Source: Candidatus Didemnitutus sp. (GTDB lineage: Bacteria; Verrucomicrobiota; Verrucomicrobiia; Opitutales; Opitutaceae). From it: DNA of 64,000 nt. The position numbers were made by a program, and so were the translations under genes. A model generated the notes under the pieces. That model did no database searches. It saw only the letters and a program-made list of their open reading frames with translations, and was not told the origin of the DNA. This document shows, one piece after another, positions 1 through 8,348 of the stretch (the first letter of the stretch is position 1; each line of letters begins with the position of its first letter). Location of the stretch: assembly GCA_019634575.1 (NCBI GenBank), contig JAHCAY010000001.1, positions 3,224,001 through 3,288,000 on the forward strand, written 5' to 3'.

Positions 1-28
1 TGGAGGATTTCGCGGCGTGGCGCGGCAT
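1..28 (-). CDS. Start of a third bufferin-operon gene, probably BufC/DUF2063 (partial)
   Basis: Only the first nine codons are inside the window; the rest lies beyond the left edge. The ATG at 28-26 shares its A with the TGA stop of the DUF692 gene (TGATG), the usual arrangement of translationally coupled genes. The visible residues are MPRHAAKSS. In known MNIO/bufferin operons the gene after the DUF692 enzyme is normally a DUF2063 protein (BufC), the partner that helps recognise the precursor peptide. The identity is therefore inferred from position only; nothing in nine residues proves the family. Confidence 0.45.
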
Positions 29-900
29 CAGCGGACGGATTTCGCGGGTTTCGCGCCCAGCGCGGCGCGGGCTTCGGCGATGTAGGCGTTGGCCTTCAGG
101 GCCTCGTCGTGCACTTCCTGGAAGGAGGGAATCTTGTCGTCCCACTCGAGGAGCGTGGCGGTGACGCCGCAGAGTTTGGTGGCGTGCGCATACATCTTCC
201 ACACCGGGTCGAGCACGGGATGGTCGTGCGTATCGAGGATGTATTTCTCGAATTTGGTGTGGCCGGCGATGTGCATCTGCGCGACGCGACGGTGTGGGAT
301 GTTGTTCAGGTAATCGTAGGGGTCGAAGCTGTGGTTCTTCGAGGAGACGTAGATGTTGTTTACGTCGAGCAGGATTCCGCAGTCGGCGCGCTCGACGACT
401 TCGGTGAGGAATTCCCACTCGGTCATCTCGGAGGCGTGGAACTCGGTGTAGGAGCTGACGTTTTCGACGGCGAAGGGGAGCTCGAGGTAATCGGAGGCGT
501 GGCGGATGTTGGCGGCGACGTGCTTGGCGGCGGCGAGCGTGTAGGGCATCGGCAGCAGGTCGTGCGAGACGGTGCCGTCGACGCTGCCCCAGCAGAGGTG
601 ATCGGAGATCCAAGGCGTTTTCGTGCGTTTGGTGAGCGCCTTGAGTTTCTTGAGGTGATCCTTGTTCGGGAAGTCGGTCGAGCCGAGGTAGAGCGAGACG
701 CCGTGCTGGACGACCTTGTATTGGGCGAGGATGCGATCGAGCACTTCGAGCGGGCGGCCGCCGTCGACCATGAACGTCTCGGAGATGATTTCGAACCAAT
801 CGACGGTCGGTTTCTCCGAGAGAATGTGGTCGTAGTGCGGGACGCGCAGACCGATGCCGATGCCGTAGTCGGTGTAGCCGTTGAATTTGTTGGCGGGCAT
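28..900 (-). CDS. bufB: DUF692 multinuclear non-heme iron oxidase (MNIO), BufB-like RiPP-modifying enzyme
   Basis: 290 residues, normal for DUF692. MNIO enzymes are TIM-barrel proteins with two or three irons that oxidise cysteine residues of a precursor peptide, for example to thiooxazoles or oxazolone/thioamides. The ligand motifs are all visible: H66 in HGVSLYLGS, SDH at 99-101, ENVSSY at 146-151, DVNNIY at 179-184, HIAGH at 210-214, DTHDH at 223-227 and LLEWDD at 250-255. The start at 900 (MPANKF) is chosen because family alignments begin there; the frame stays open to 1011 but the extra residues look non-coding. It follows the Cys-repeat precursor gene on the same strand and is coupled to the next gene by TGATG. 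The family call is firm; copper as the metal handled is inferred from characterised bufferin systems. Confidence 0.93.
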   Translation of the reverse strand: MPANKFNGYTDYGIGIGLRVPHYDHILSEKPTVDWFEIISETFMVDGGRPLEVLDRILAQYKVVQHGVSLYLGSTDFPNKDHLKKLKALTKRTKTPWISDHLCWGSVDGTVSHDLLPMPYTLAAAKHVAANIRHASDYLELPFAVENVSSYTEFHASEMTEWEFLTEVVERADCGILLDVNNIYVSSKNHSFDPYDYLNNIPHRRVAQMHIAGHTKFEKYILDTHDHPVLDPVWKMYAHATKLCGVTATLLEWDDKIPSFQEVHDEALKANAYIAEARAALGAKPAKSVR

Positions 901-1017
901 TTGCGGGGGGCGGGCTTGGCTCTGCGCCCGGAGCGTGGCGCGGAGGCAGGGCGAAGCAAACCTTCGGGAGAAACAGAGACCGACGCGCGTGGCGTCGGCC
1001 TCCGGAGACACACACTG

Positions 1018-1042
1018 AAAAGCCGGATTAAATCCACCCGGC
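1018..1042 (-). terminator. Weak intrinsic terminator/attenuator between precursor and MNIO genes
   Basis: On the minus strand a GCCGG / CCGGC stem (1038-1042 with 1022-1026) with an 11-nt loop is followed by TTTT (complement of 1018-1021). It lies 10 bp after the stop of the precursor gene and before the DUF692 gene. The stem is short, so partial read-through is plausible. Confidence 0.4.
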
Positions 1043-1052
1043 GTGAAAAAGC

Positions 1053-1376
1053 TTACTTAGCGGGCTCGTCCTTCTTGTCCTTGGCCTTGCAGCCATCCTT
1101 GCCCTTGCAGGATTCCTTACCCTTGCAGCCGTCCTTGCCCTTGCAGGACTCCTTACCTTTGCAGCCGTCCTTGCCTTTGCAGGACTCTTTGCCCTTGCAG
1201 CCGTCTTTACCCTTACAGCCGTCCTTGCCCTTGCAGGAGTCTTTGCCCTTTTCGTCGCCGACGATCTGGGTGCCGGCATTGACGTTGGTGGAAGCGGAGG
1301 CCTTGAGGGCAAGGGCTCCGGCGTAGAGGCCGGCCATGGCGGCGGCCGCGATGATGGTGCGGGTGGATTTGTTCAT
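1053..1376 (-). CDS. bufA: Secreted Cys-repeat RiPP precursor, bufferin-like (BufA)
   Basis: 107 residues. Residues 1-28 form a signal peptide (MNKSTR, then a hydrophobic Ala/Leu core ending around ASA). Residues 43-96 are nine exact-register copies of the hexapeptide KGK(D/E)(G/S)C, giving cysteines at 48, 54, 60, 66, 72, 78, 84, 90 and 96, followed by a Lys/Asp tail. Signal-peptide-bearing Cys-rich precursors beside DUF692 genes are the hallmark of bufferins, metal-binding RiPPs shown to buffer copper in the periplasm. The start at 1376 is chosen because it gives a clean signal peptide; the frame runs further upstream without one. The repeat unit differs from the EGKCG unit of one known bufferin class, so this may be a separate subclass. 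The precursor role is inferred from architecture and neighbour. Confidence 0.88.
   Translation of the reverse strand: MNKSTRTIIAAAAMAGLYAGALALKASASTNVNAGTQIVGDEKGKDSCKGKDGCKGKDGCKGKESCKGKDGCKGKESCKGKDGCKGKESCKGKDGCKAKDKKDEPAK
1089..1250 (-). repeat. 18-bp tandem repeat, nine units, inside the precursor gene
   Basis: Nine consecutive 18-bp units encode the KGK(D/E)(G/S)C hexapeptides. Units alternate mainly between a KDGC and a KESC form, so a 36-bp higher-order period is visible. Reading frame is kept by any gain or loss of units. Confidence 0.9.
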
Positions 1377-1403
1377 GTCAGTGATACGGGGGTTGTTTTC
1401 AGG

Positions 1404-1430
1404 AACATTGCGGCACTGTGCCGCAGTGTT
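1404..1430. promoter_or_regulatory. Imperfect 13-bp dyad upstream of bufA, candidate operator
   Basis: The arms are aacattgcggcac (1404-1416) and gtgccgcagtgtt (1418-1430). Twelve of thirteen positions pair around a single central base. The dyad ends 27 bp before the bufA start, where a repressor could cover the promoter. It matches no regulator consensus that I can name. Confidence 0.5.
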
Positions 1431-1618
1431 CGGGAAAGGCATGGATTACGGCGGGTTGGAGCCAAGGGGGCGGAAGATATTCCCGAAAATTACGGCCGGG
1501 GGCCGGGAATGGACGCATCCAGGCACCGGGATGGTGGTGGGCGAGGGTTTTGCGACCAAATGCCGGTGTGGCGCGAGGAACCCGTTGGAAGGGCGGCGAC
1601 GTGGCCGGCGGAAGCGGT

Positions 1619-3298
1619 TCAACGCGTGGCGACGGGCGACGGCTGGGGCGCGGTGGGCGGGGGACCGGCGAGGGGGAGGACGAGGATGAAGCGCGTGCCT
1701 TGGCCGAGCTGGCTTTCGCAGCGAATCTCGCCGCCGAGGGCGGCCGTCATCTGTTTCACGATCCAGAGGCCGATGCCGATGCTCTTTTCGCCGCCGGTGG
1801 GGCGCGCGGGGCCGCGGGAGAATTTGCGGAAGAGCAGCTCGATGTCGCGGGGCGCGAGGCCGGGCCCCTGATCGTGGACCGCGATCGTCGCCTGGCCGGC
1901 TTCCGCCTGCAGGGTGAGCTGGATGGTGCGGCCGGGAGGCGAGTATTTCACGGCGTTGGAGAGGAGGTTGTCGACGATCTGGCGCAAGGCGCCTTCGTCG
2001 GTCACGGCGAAGACGGGTTGCACCGGTGGCAGGTAGCGGAGTTGGAGGGCTTTGGCTCCGGCCATTTCCAGAAAGGCGTCGCGAGCTTGGGCGAGCGTGC
2101 GGGTGAGATCGATCGAGGTGAAGCGGAGGCGCCGGTGGCCGGATTCGATGACGTCGGCGTCCATGAGGTCGTCGATGAGGCGGGTCATGTTGGCGGCGTT
2201 GAAGCGCAGGCCCTCGACCACGGAGGACTGCTCGTGAGAGAGGCCGCCGACGCGGAGGAGGTTCGCGCCCATGACGAAGGAGGCGAGGGGATTGCGGAGA
2301 TCGTGCACGAGCATGCGCATGAGCTCGGATTTCTCCTCGCTGGCGGCGGCGAGGCGGTCGCGCACCTCCTCGAGTTGCCGCTGGATGCGGCGGCGCTCGG
2401 CGAGTTCGCGGGCGAGGCGGCGGCGTTGCAGGAAGAACAACAAAGCCAGCGCGGTGAGGAACGCGGCCCAGATGGAGGCGGCGCGAAAGGCCATGAGCCA
2501 CCAGCGGTCTTGCGTGTAGTCGACGGAGAGCCAGCGGTCGCGGATGCGGCGGTGTTCCTCGGGGGTGATGGAGGCGAGGGCTTTGTCGATGATCGAGGCG
2601 AGCAGGGGATGGCGCCGGGTGGAGGCGAGGTAAACGTCGGCGTTTTCGTCGTAGATGACGCCGATGTTCACGTTGGAGAGGCCGTCGGCCTTGATGGCGT
2701 GCATGGCGACGAGGGCGTCGACCATGGCGGCGTCGACCTGCCCGCGGGCGACGGCGCGGATGGCGTCGCGCATGTTGTCGAAGCCGACGATTTGGGCGGC
2801 GGGCGCGCGGGCGATCGGCGGGCTCGAGCGCGCCATGCCGACGCGGAGACCATCGAGCTGCCGCATGTCGACCAGCACGGGCGAGTGCACGCGAGTGACG
2901 ATCACGTCGGGCGAGAAGATGAACGGCTGGCCGAAGATGAGGCTGCGTTCGCGGGTGGGCGTGCGGCCGATGCCGGCCACGAGGTCGAGGCGGCCGTCTG
3001 CAGCGCGGGTGAAAATCTCGGACCAGACGCGATCGGCGTCGTGGGCGAAGTGCAGCCCGGTGCGCTCGGCGATGAGCGCGAGATAGTCGACGTTCAAGCC
3101 GGAGGGTTCGCCGTGGCTGTCGCGGACGAAATACGGCGCGGCGCCGTCGAGGTGGCCGACGCGGACGACCGGGTGCTGGGCGATCCAGGCCTGTTCGGCA
3201 GGAGAGAGCGGGAGGCCGGCGGGCGGGGCGGCAAGGCCGGCTGAGACGACGAGCAAACCGAGCAAGGGGGCGCGCAGGCGCGCGAGCGGAGTTTTCAC
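1619..3298 (-). CDS. Histidine kinase with periplasmic SBP_bac_3 sensor domain
   Basis: About 559 residues from the GTG at 3298, which begins a clean signal peptide; a GTG at 3340 is the alternative. An extracytoplasmic solute-binding-protein-like domain (roughly 30-255, family 3) is followed by one membrane segment (WAAFLTALALLFFL) and a short coiled linker. The HisKA box reads LVHDLRNPLASF. The ATPase domain has the N box DNLLSNAVKYSP, G1 DQGPGL and G2 GIGLWIV. Such kinases detect small ligands, often amino acids or organic acids, in the periplasm and phosphorylate a separate response regulator. No receiver domain or adjacent cognate regulator is visible, so it is an orphan here. The ligand is unknown. 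Confidence 0.9.
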   Translation of the reverse strand: MKTPLARLRAPLLGLLVVSAGLAAPPAGLPLSPAEQAWIAQHPVVRVGHLDGAAPYFVRDSHGEPSGLNVDYLALIAERTGLHFAHDADRVWSEIFTRAADGRLDLVAGIGRTPTRERSLIFGQPFIFSPDVIVTRVHSPVLVDMRQLDGLRVGMARSSPPIARAPAAQIVGFDNMRDAIRAVARGQVDAAMVDALVAMHAIKADGLSNVNIGVIYDENADVYLASTRRHPLLASIIDKALASITPEEHRRIRDRWLSVDYTQDRWWLMAFRAASIWAAFLTALALLFFLQRRRLARELAERRRIQRQLEEVRDRLAAASEEKSELMRMLVHDLRNPLASFVMGANLLRVGGLSHEQSSVVEGLRFNAANMTRLIDDLMDADVIESGHRRLRFTSIDLTRTLAQARDAFLEMAGAKALQLRYLPPVQPVFAVTDEGALRQIVDNLLSNAVKYSPPGRTIQLTLQAEAGQATIAVHDQGPGLAPRDIELLFRKFSRGPARPTGGEKSIGIGLWIVKQMTAALGGEIRCESQLGQGTRFILVLPLAGPPPTAPQPSPVATR

Positions 3299-3484
3299 CG
3301 ATCGAGGGAGGAGGCGAGAGAGTGACCGAGGAGGGCGCACGAGGGCGGCTGGCTCTGCGCAGTGCCGCCGGGGGGCTTGGTCGACCGGAGCGTGACCGCG
3401 CGGGGCTGATTTGGGGCGCCGCCTTGCTGAAATATACGCTTTTCCGGGAGCGCGAGGGACAACAAAAACGCGGCCCGGTCTGAC

Positions 3485-3527
3485 GATGGAAAAGAAAACG
3501 GCCCTGTCCGGAAAGGAGCAGGGCCGT
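3485..3527 (-). terminator. Intrinsic terminator of the TonB-dependent receptor gene
   Basis: On the minus strand a 9-bp stem (ACGGCCCTG at 3498-3506 with its complement at 3519-3527) is followed by a T-rich tail TTTCTTTTCC. It begins 26 bp after the receptor stop codon. Confidence 0.75.
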
Positions 3528-3552
3528 GAGAGGTTCAGATGCTACCCAAAGC

Positions 3553-6501
3553 TTAGAACTGCTTGCGCAGTTGCAGGTAGACGAAGCGTCCGATGTTGTT
3601 GTGCGTGCGCGTGTCGAAGCTGTCGTTGAACGCGCCAGCGGCGAACGGAGCGAGCTTGTCGAACACGTTCGTGGCGCCGAGCGTCACGGAGAGGTGCTCG
3701 AGGAACACGTTGTCGCTCTGGAAGCTGTAGGTCGTCTGGAGGTCGACCGTCTTGAACGCGGCGATGCGGCGGTAGCCGCCGACCTTGGGCTGCGAGATAT
3801 CGGAGAGGAACGCCGCGAAGAGCGGATCAGACTTCGGGGTGCCCGCGTCGATGAAGGCCTGCATCTTCGGCGTGAGCACGAAGAGCGGGTCGTCCTGATA
3901 CGAGCCGATGTAGTTGAACGTCGCGGTGCTCGACCAGTTGCCGTAGGTCCAGCCGGTGGAGAAGTTGCCCTTCCAACGCGGGATGCTGCCGGGCGAGATC
4001 GGGTCGCCGACGGTGCTGACGAAGCGGCCGAGGTAGCTGACCGTCGGCAGGCCGGGGCCGGAGTTCTGGTCGAACTTCAGGAACTGGTTCGCGGCGGCGG
4101 TGAACTTGAAGCGGCCCCAGTCGGTCGTGTTGTAGAGGTAGGTGGCCGTATATTCGAGGCCCTGCACCTTGCGCGAACCGATGTTGAGGTAGTCGGAGAG
4201 CACGGCGCCCTTCGAGATGATGCCGTCGGCCGCGAAGCTGCCGCTGCTGTTCAGGCGGCCGTTGGCGGAACGACGGATCAGGTTCGCGAACGGAGCGTTC
4301 GGGTTGATGGTCGCGGCGTTGCCGGGGACGAAGCCGGGGCCTTGGCCCGCGGCATTCGCGGCGAGGATCGCACCCGCGTTGTTGGCGACGATGCCGCTGA
4401 CATCGATCGAGTAGAAGTCGACCGAGAAGCTCAGGTTCTTGAGCAGGTTGCGCGGCGAGCCGACGAGGCCGACGGAGAAGGCCTTCGACTCGGCGGGGTG
4501 CAAATCGGGATTCGTGCGGATCACGATTTGCGTCTGCGCCGAATAGGGGAAGCCGAGCGGGTCGACGAGGGTCGGGTTGCTCGTGCCGGGCGTGCCGAAG
4601 ACGGTGCCCGGGATCGGCACGACGAAGCCTTTGCTCCAGCTCGCGCGGACGAGGTAGTCCGCCGTGGGCGCCCAGTGGAGGTTCACGCTCGGGTTGGTCT
4701 TGGTGTAGCTGCGCGAGTCCGTGCCGTCGCCGATCTCCTGATCTTCGCGACGCGCCAGGGCGCCGACGGAGAGGCTGTGCACGAGCGGCAGGCGGTTCTT
4801 TTCACCGATGATGGGAACCTTGACTTCGGCGAAGAGCGAATCGCTCTGCTGCTTGGTGAAGGAGTCGGAGAAGGAGTTCAGGCCGAGCACGCTGCCGGAG
4901 GCATAGAGGTCGTCCGGATCGAAGGTATTGCGGCTGGTGTAGGTTTCGTAGCCCGCGGCGAAGCCGAGGTCACCGGCCGGCAGTTCCCAGAGGGCGCCGG
5001 TCACGCGGAAGTCGTAGAAGCGGTTGCGGATCGGGTTCACCTGGCGGGCCTTGATGGCGGAAGCCTGGAGCGCCTTCTCGTTGTCCCACGTGTAGGTCTG
5101 GCCGCCGATGGTGGCCGTGCCCTTGGAAAACGCGGGAGCGAACGGATTGAAGCGTCCGGCTTGGATCTCGGCGTCGAGGGCGGGCAGCGACGGCACGCCG
5201 CCGTCGATTTGCTCGAAATCCTCGCGCTCGATCGTCATCGCGCTTTCCCACGACCACTTGTCGGAGATCTGGCCGCGCAGGCCGACCTGCCAGCGATAGT
5301 CGGTGAAGGTCTGCTCGTTCGTGCGGTTGCCGAGTTCGACCGAGCGGTAGCGGAAGAAGTCGGTCGCGGGGTTGAGGATGCCTTGGTTATAGGGACCGAA
5401 GGACGTCGCGCTGCCGACGGCCGGACCGGCCGGGTCGACGTCGAGCGCGAAGGGCGCCGGGGCGAGGCCGTTTTCGGTCTTCAGGCGCGAGTAGAGGAAG
5501 CCGCCGAAGAGCTTCAGCTTGTCGCCGGCAATCGCGTGATCGATGCTGACCATGAAGGACTGACGGTCCTGTCCGGGCGCCGACGGCGAATACTGGCGGA
5601 AGTTGAACAGCTGGTTCGAGCTGAAGCCGTTCGTGTCGAAATCGATGTAGTCCGCGGCCGTCGGGGTGGCGTTGGTCGGGAAGTTCGGGCGCAGGATCTT
5701 GGGAGCGCCGCCGATGCTGACCACGCCGGGGAACGTGGGCGAGCCGCCGTTGGTGCCGCCGAGACGGCGGTTGTCGGACTGCGCGCTGTTCGGGCGGTTG
5801 TTCGCGTAGATCGTGCGGTTGTGGAAGAGACTGCCGGTGGCGACGATCGAGGTCTTCTCGTTCGAAACGCCAGTGGCGAACGAAACCTGGTAGGTCTCGC
5901 GGCCGCCGGGCGAGCGCGTGGCGCCGCCGGCGCTGACGTTCAGCGTCGAGCCGTTATAGTTCTTCTTGAGGATGATGTTCACCGCGCCGCCGATGGCCGC
6001 GGAGCCGTAGATGACGCCCGCGCCGTCGCGGAGCACTTCGACGCGCTCGATCGCTTCGATCGGGAGCAGCTGGATGTTGGCGAACTGGAGCGTGACGCGG
6101 CCGTCGATCAGGACGAGCGTCTGGCCGGCGCCGAGACCGCGGAGGCTGACCGCGGTCGAGCCGTTGCCGCCGTTCGAGTCGTTTTCGGTCGGGCCGGGAT
6201 TGCCGATGAAGGAGGGCAAGCTGCGCAGCGCCTGGATGGGCGTGAACGCACCGGTGGAGCGGATGTCGCTTTCCGTGAAGACCGCGACCGGGCCGACGGG
6301 CTCGGAGCTGGCCTGTGGAATGAACGAACCGGTGACGACGAACTTATCGAGCTTCAGGGGCTCATCCTGCTTGGCTGCGTTGTCGGTGGAGGTTCCGGTC
6401 TGGCCGAAGGCCAGGGCGGGGAGCGCCAGCAATGCGGACAGGCGCAGGCCGAGAAGGCGCGCGCGGGCCGCATGCGAGTTGCATGGTTTCATTTTGATCA
6501 T
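3553..6501 (-). CDS. TonB-dependent outer-membrane receptor
   Basis: 982 residues. A signal peptide (LSALLALPALAFG) precedes a TonB-box-like segment LKLDKFVVTG, a plug domain at about 55-175 (RSLPSFIGN, LRGLGAGQTLVLIDGR, AIERVEVLRDGAGVIYGSAA), then a beta-barrel ending in the expected terminal Phe (FVYLQLRKQF). These receptors import large or scarce ligands across the outer membrane using proton-motive force relayed by TonB. The plug and barrel resemble the iron/oligosaccharide-type receptors abundant in Opitutaceae; no SusD partner is present and the ligand cannot be read from sequence. A LytTR two-component pair lies directly upstream on the same strand, and three TonB paralogues occur 26-34 kb away. 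It has its own terminator. Confidence 0.95.
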   Translation of the reverse strand: MIKMKPCNSHAARARLLGLRLSALLALPALAFGQTGTSTDNAAKQDEPLKLDKFVVTGSFIPQASSEPVGPVAVFTESDIRSTGAFTPIQALRSLPSFIGNPGPTENDSNGGNGSTAVSLRGLGAGQTLVLIDGRVTLQFANIQLLPIEAIERVEVLRDGAGVIYGSAAIGGAVNIILKKNYNGSTLNVSAGGATRSPGGRETYQVSFATGVSNEKTSIVATGSLFHNRTIYANNRPNSAQSDNRRLGGTNGGSPTFPGVVSIGGAPKILRPNFPTNATPTAADYIDFDTNGFSSNQLFNFRQYSPSAPGQDRQSFMVSIDHAIAGDKLKLFGGFLYSRLKTENGLAPAPFALDVDPAGPAVGSATSFGPYNQGILNPATDFFRYRSVELGNRTNEQTFTDYRWQVGLRGQISDKWSWESAMTIEREDFEQIDGGVPSLPALDAEIQAGRFNPFAPAFSKGTATIGGQTYTWDNEKALQASAIKARQVNPIRNRFYDFRVTGALWELPAGDLGFAAGYETYTSRNTFDPDDLYASGSVLGLNSFSDSFTKQQSDSLFAEVKVPIIGEKNRLPLVHSLSVGALARREDQEIGDGTDSRSYTKTNPSVNLHWAPTADYLVRASWSKGFVVPIPGTVFGTPGTSNPTLVDPLGFPYSAQTQIVIRTNPDLHPAESKAFSVGLVGSPRNLLKNLSFSVDFYSIDVSGIVANNAGAILAANAAGQGPGFVPGNAATINPNAPFANLIRRSANGRLNSSGSFAADGIISKGAVLSDYLNIGSRKVQGLEYTATYLYNTTDWGRFKFTAAANQFLKFDQNSGPGLPTVSYLGRFVSTVGDPISPGSIPRWKGNFSTGWTYGNWSSTATFNYIGSYQDDPLFVLTPKMQAFIDAGTPKSDPLFAAFLSDISQPKVGGYRRIAAFKTVDLQTTYSFQSDNVFLEHLSVTLGATNVFDKLAPFAAGAFNDSFDTRTHNNIGRFVYLQLRKQF

Positions 6502-6655
6502 GGGTTTGATCGGGTGTTAGTGTGTTGCGGCGCTCCCGATTGACGGAGGCCCGCAGGGTGGTCCCTTTGCTGGGGCGAAGGGAAATTCTCTCAATGGTGC
6601 GGCGACACGGCGCGGGTTGACGGGATAACCTGCGCGGAGGTGCGACGACCGGGAA

Positions 6656-7456
6656 TCAGCGTGCGAGGGCGTGCTTGAGCTGGCCGAAGTAGTTCCGGCT
6701 CACGCGCACGGGGGTGCCGTCGAGCAGTTCGAGGCGGTAGTCGCCGGAGTTCAGCGGCACGAGGCGGCGCACGTAGCGGAGATTCACGATTGCGGATTTG
6801 TGCACGCGTTCGAAAATCCCGGGCGTGGCGCGCGCGAGGAAACCCTTCATCGTCTCGCGCACGAGCGCGTTGCCGAGCGTGCTGTGGATTTTCAGGTAGT
6901 CGCCCTGCGCCTCGATCCACTTGATCTGGTCGGGTTTGAAGACGTGGATGTCGTTGCCCGATTTGGCCATGAACTGGGGTTCGGACGAGGTTCCGACGAG
7001 GGGGGAATTGGTCGCGCTGCTCGGCGGCTGATCCCCGAGATGGCGCACGATGCTGTGGAGCTGCGAGGCGATCGACTCGAGGGCGGGCTGGCGCAGGTGG
7101 CGGCGGGCGCGATCGAGCGCGTTGCGGAAGCGCTCGTCGGTATAGGGCTTGAGCAGGTAGTCGAGGGCGCGGATCTCGAAGGCCTCGGCGGCGAACTCGC
7201 GATGTCCGGTGGTGAAGACGATCGCGGGTCGGCGAGCGGCGGGGAGGCGGGCGAGCACGCCGAAGCCGGTCATGTCGGGCAGCTCGACGTCGACGAAGGC
7301 GAGGTCGAGCGTGGCGGTCTCGAGGAGCGAGAGGGCGGAGGCTCCATCGCCGGCTTCGCCCACGACGCACATGTCGCGCTCGGCACCGAGCAGGCGGGAG
7401 AGATTGGCGCGGGCGAGGGGATCGTCGTCGACGAGGAGGATGTTGAGCGGACTCAT
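6656..7456 (-). CDS. LytTR-family response regulator
   Basis: 266 residues. The N-terminal receiver domain has the acidic pair D10/D11, phosphoacceptor D56 (FVDVELPD) and K103 (YLLKPY). The C-terminal LytTR DNA-binding domain spans about 160-266 (KSGNDIHVFKPDQIKWIEAQ, then VHKSAIVNLRYV and VSRNYF). Its ATG overlaps the stop of the upstream kinase gene by four bases (ATGA), so the two are co-translated. LytTR proteins bind paired direct repeats at promoters. The TonB-dependent receptor 155 bp downstream on the same strand is the obvious candidate target, but no repeat was verified. Confidence 0.94.
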   Translation of the reverse strand: MSPLNILLVDDDPLARANLSRLLGAERDMCVVGEAGDGASALSLLETATLDLAFVDVELPDMTGFGVLARLPAARRPAIVFTTGHREFAAEAFEIRALDYLLKPYTDERFRNALDRARRHLRQPALESIASQLHSIVRHLGDQPPSSATNSPLVGTSSEPQFMAKSGNDIHVFKPDQIKWIEAQGDYLKIHSTLGNALVRETMKGFLARATPGIFERVHKSAIVNLRYVRRLVPLNSGDYRLELLDGTPVRVSRNYFGQLKHALAR

Positions 7457-8118
7457 GCGGGGAGCTGCAGCGTGGCGGCGAGGCCGTGCGGCGGCTGCGC
7501 GGCGAAGGTGAAGGTGGCGCGTCCGCCGTAGAGGGCGGCGAGGCGTTCGCGCGTGGCGCGCTGGCCGTAGCCGAGGCCGGCGGGGACAGGTTTGTCGCGG
7601 AGCGGAGGATCGTTGCGCACTTCGAGGCAGAGCGCGCCGTCACGCCGGCCGGCGAACACCTCGATGCGGCCCTGTCCGGCGCGGCGCGCGATGCCGTGCT
7701 TCACGGCGTTCTCCACCAGGGGGAGCAGAATCAGGTTGGGCACGGGCAGGTCGCGCACTTCCGGATCGCATTCGACGACCACGCGCAGGCTGTCGCCGAA
7801 GCGGATGCGCTCGAAGCCGAGGTAGAGTTGGATGAGGTCGAGCTCCTCGCTCAGCGGCACGAAGGTGCGATCGTCTTTCTCGACGAGATGGCGTTCGAGT
7901 TCGGCGAGGTGGAAGATGGCGCGCGCGGCCTCGTCGTTGCGCTGGAGGCGGACGAGGGTGCCGACGGCGTGAAGGGCGTTGAAGAGGAAGTGTGCGTGCA
8001 GGCGGGCGACCGGCCGCGTCGGGGCGGCGGTGCTGGGGGCGACGGAGACAGTCCCTGGCTCGCTAAAGAGAACGCTGCGGTAGAGGGCAGGTTTGAGCAG
8101 GGTGGTGGCGGAATGCAT
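7453..8118 (-). CDS. LytS/YehU-type histidine kinase (His_kinase family), short soluble form
   Basis: 221 residues. The His_kinase H box is LHAHFLFNALH with phosphoacceptor H43. It is followed by the coil region ERHLVEKDDRTFVPLSEELD, the PNLILLPLVENAVKHGI N box and a G box around LGYGQRATRERL. Unlike typical members of 350-550 residues it has no transmembrane sensor domain, so input must come from a partner or a cytoplasmic signal. It is coupled by ATGA overlap to the LytTR regulator. The upstream 270 bp carry no other gene. Confidence 0.9.
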   Translation of the reverse strand: MHSATTLLKPALYRSVLFSEPGTVSVAPSTAAPTRPVARLHAHFLFNALHAVGTLVRLQRNDEAARAIFHLAELERHLVEKDDRTFVPLSEELDLIQLYLGFERIRFGDSLRVVVECDPEVRDLPVPNLILLPLVENAVKHGIARRAGQGRIEVFAGRRDGALCLEVRNDPPLRDKPVPAGLGYGQRATRERLAALYGGRATFTFAAQPPHGLAATLQLPA

Positions 8119-8348
8119 GAACGCGGAAGATCGGTTGGAGAGTGGAGGAAAAGTTGGACCGAAACGGTGCGTGGAGCGCAGGCGTCCGGCCGGTTTCCGA
8201 GGGAAACCGCCCGAGCCCGAACCGGGAAAGGGGGCGAGCGCAGAGTGCGTGGAGTCGTCCCCGATGCATTTGGTTAGGGCGGGCTAACTGATATACGGAT
8301 TTCAGGGGCGCGAAGGGCCGCGGATTTGACGCTTCGGGCCCTCCCGAA

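Noticed and set aside
1089..1250. Regular short repeats that could suggest a CRISPR array
   Set aside because: Units are contiguous 18-mers with no unique spacers and encode in-frame KGK(D/E)(G/S)C peptides.
3526..6543. 1005-aa plus-strand open frame opposite the TonB-dependent receptor
   Set aside because: Arg/Glu/Val-rich low-complexity translation with no signal peptide or domain; it is the antisense of a clear receptor gene and results from GC-biased codons.
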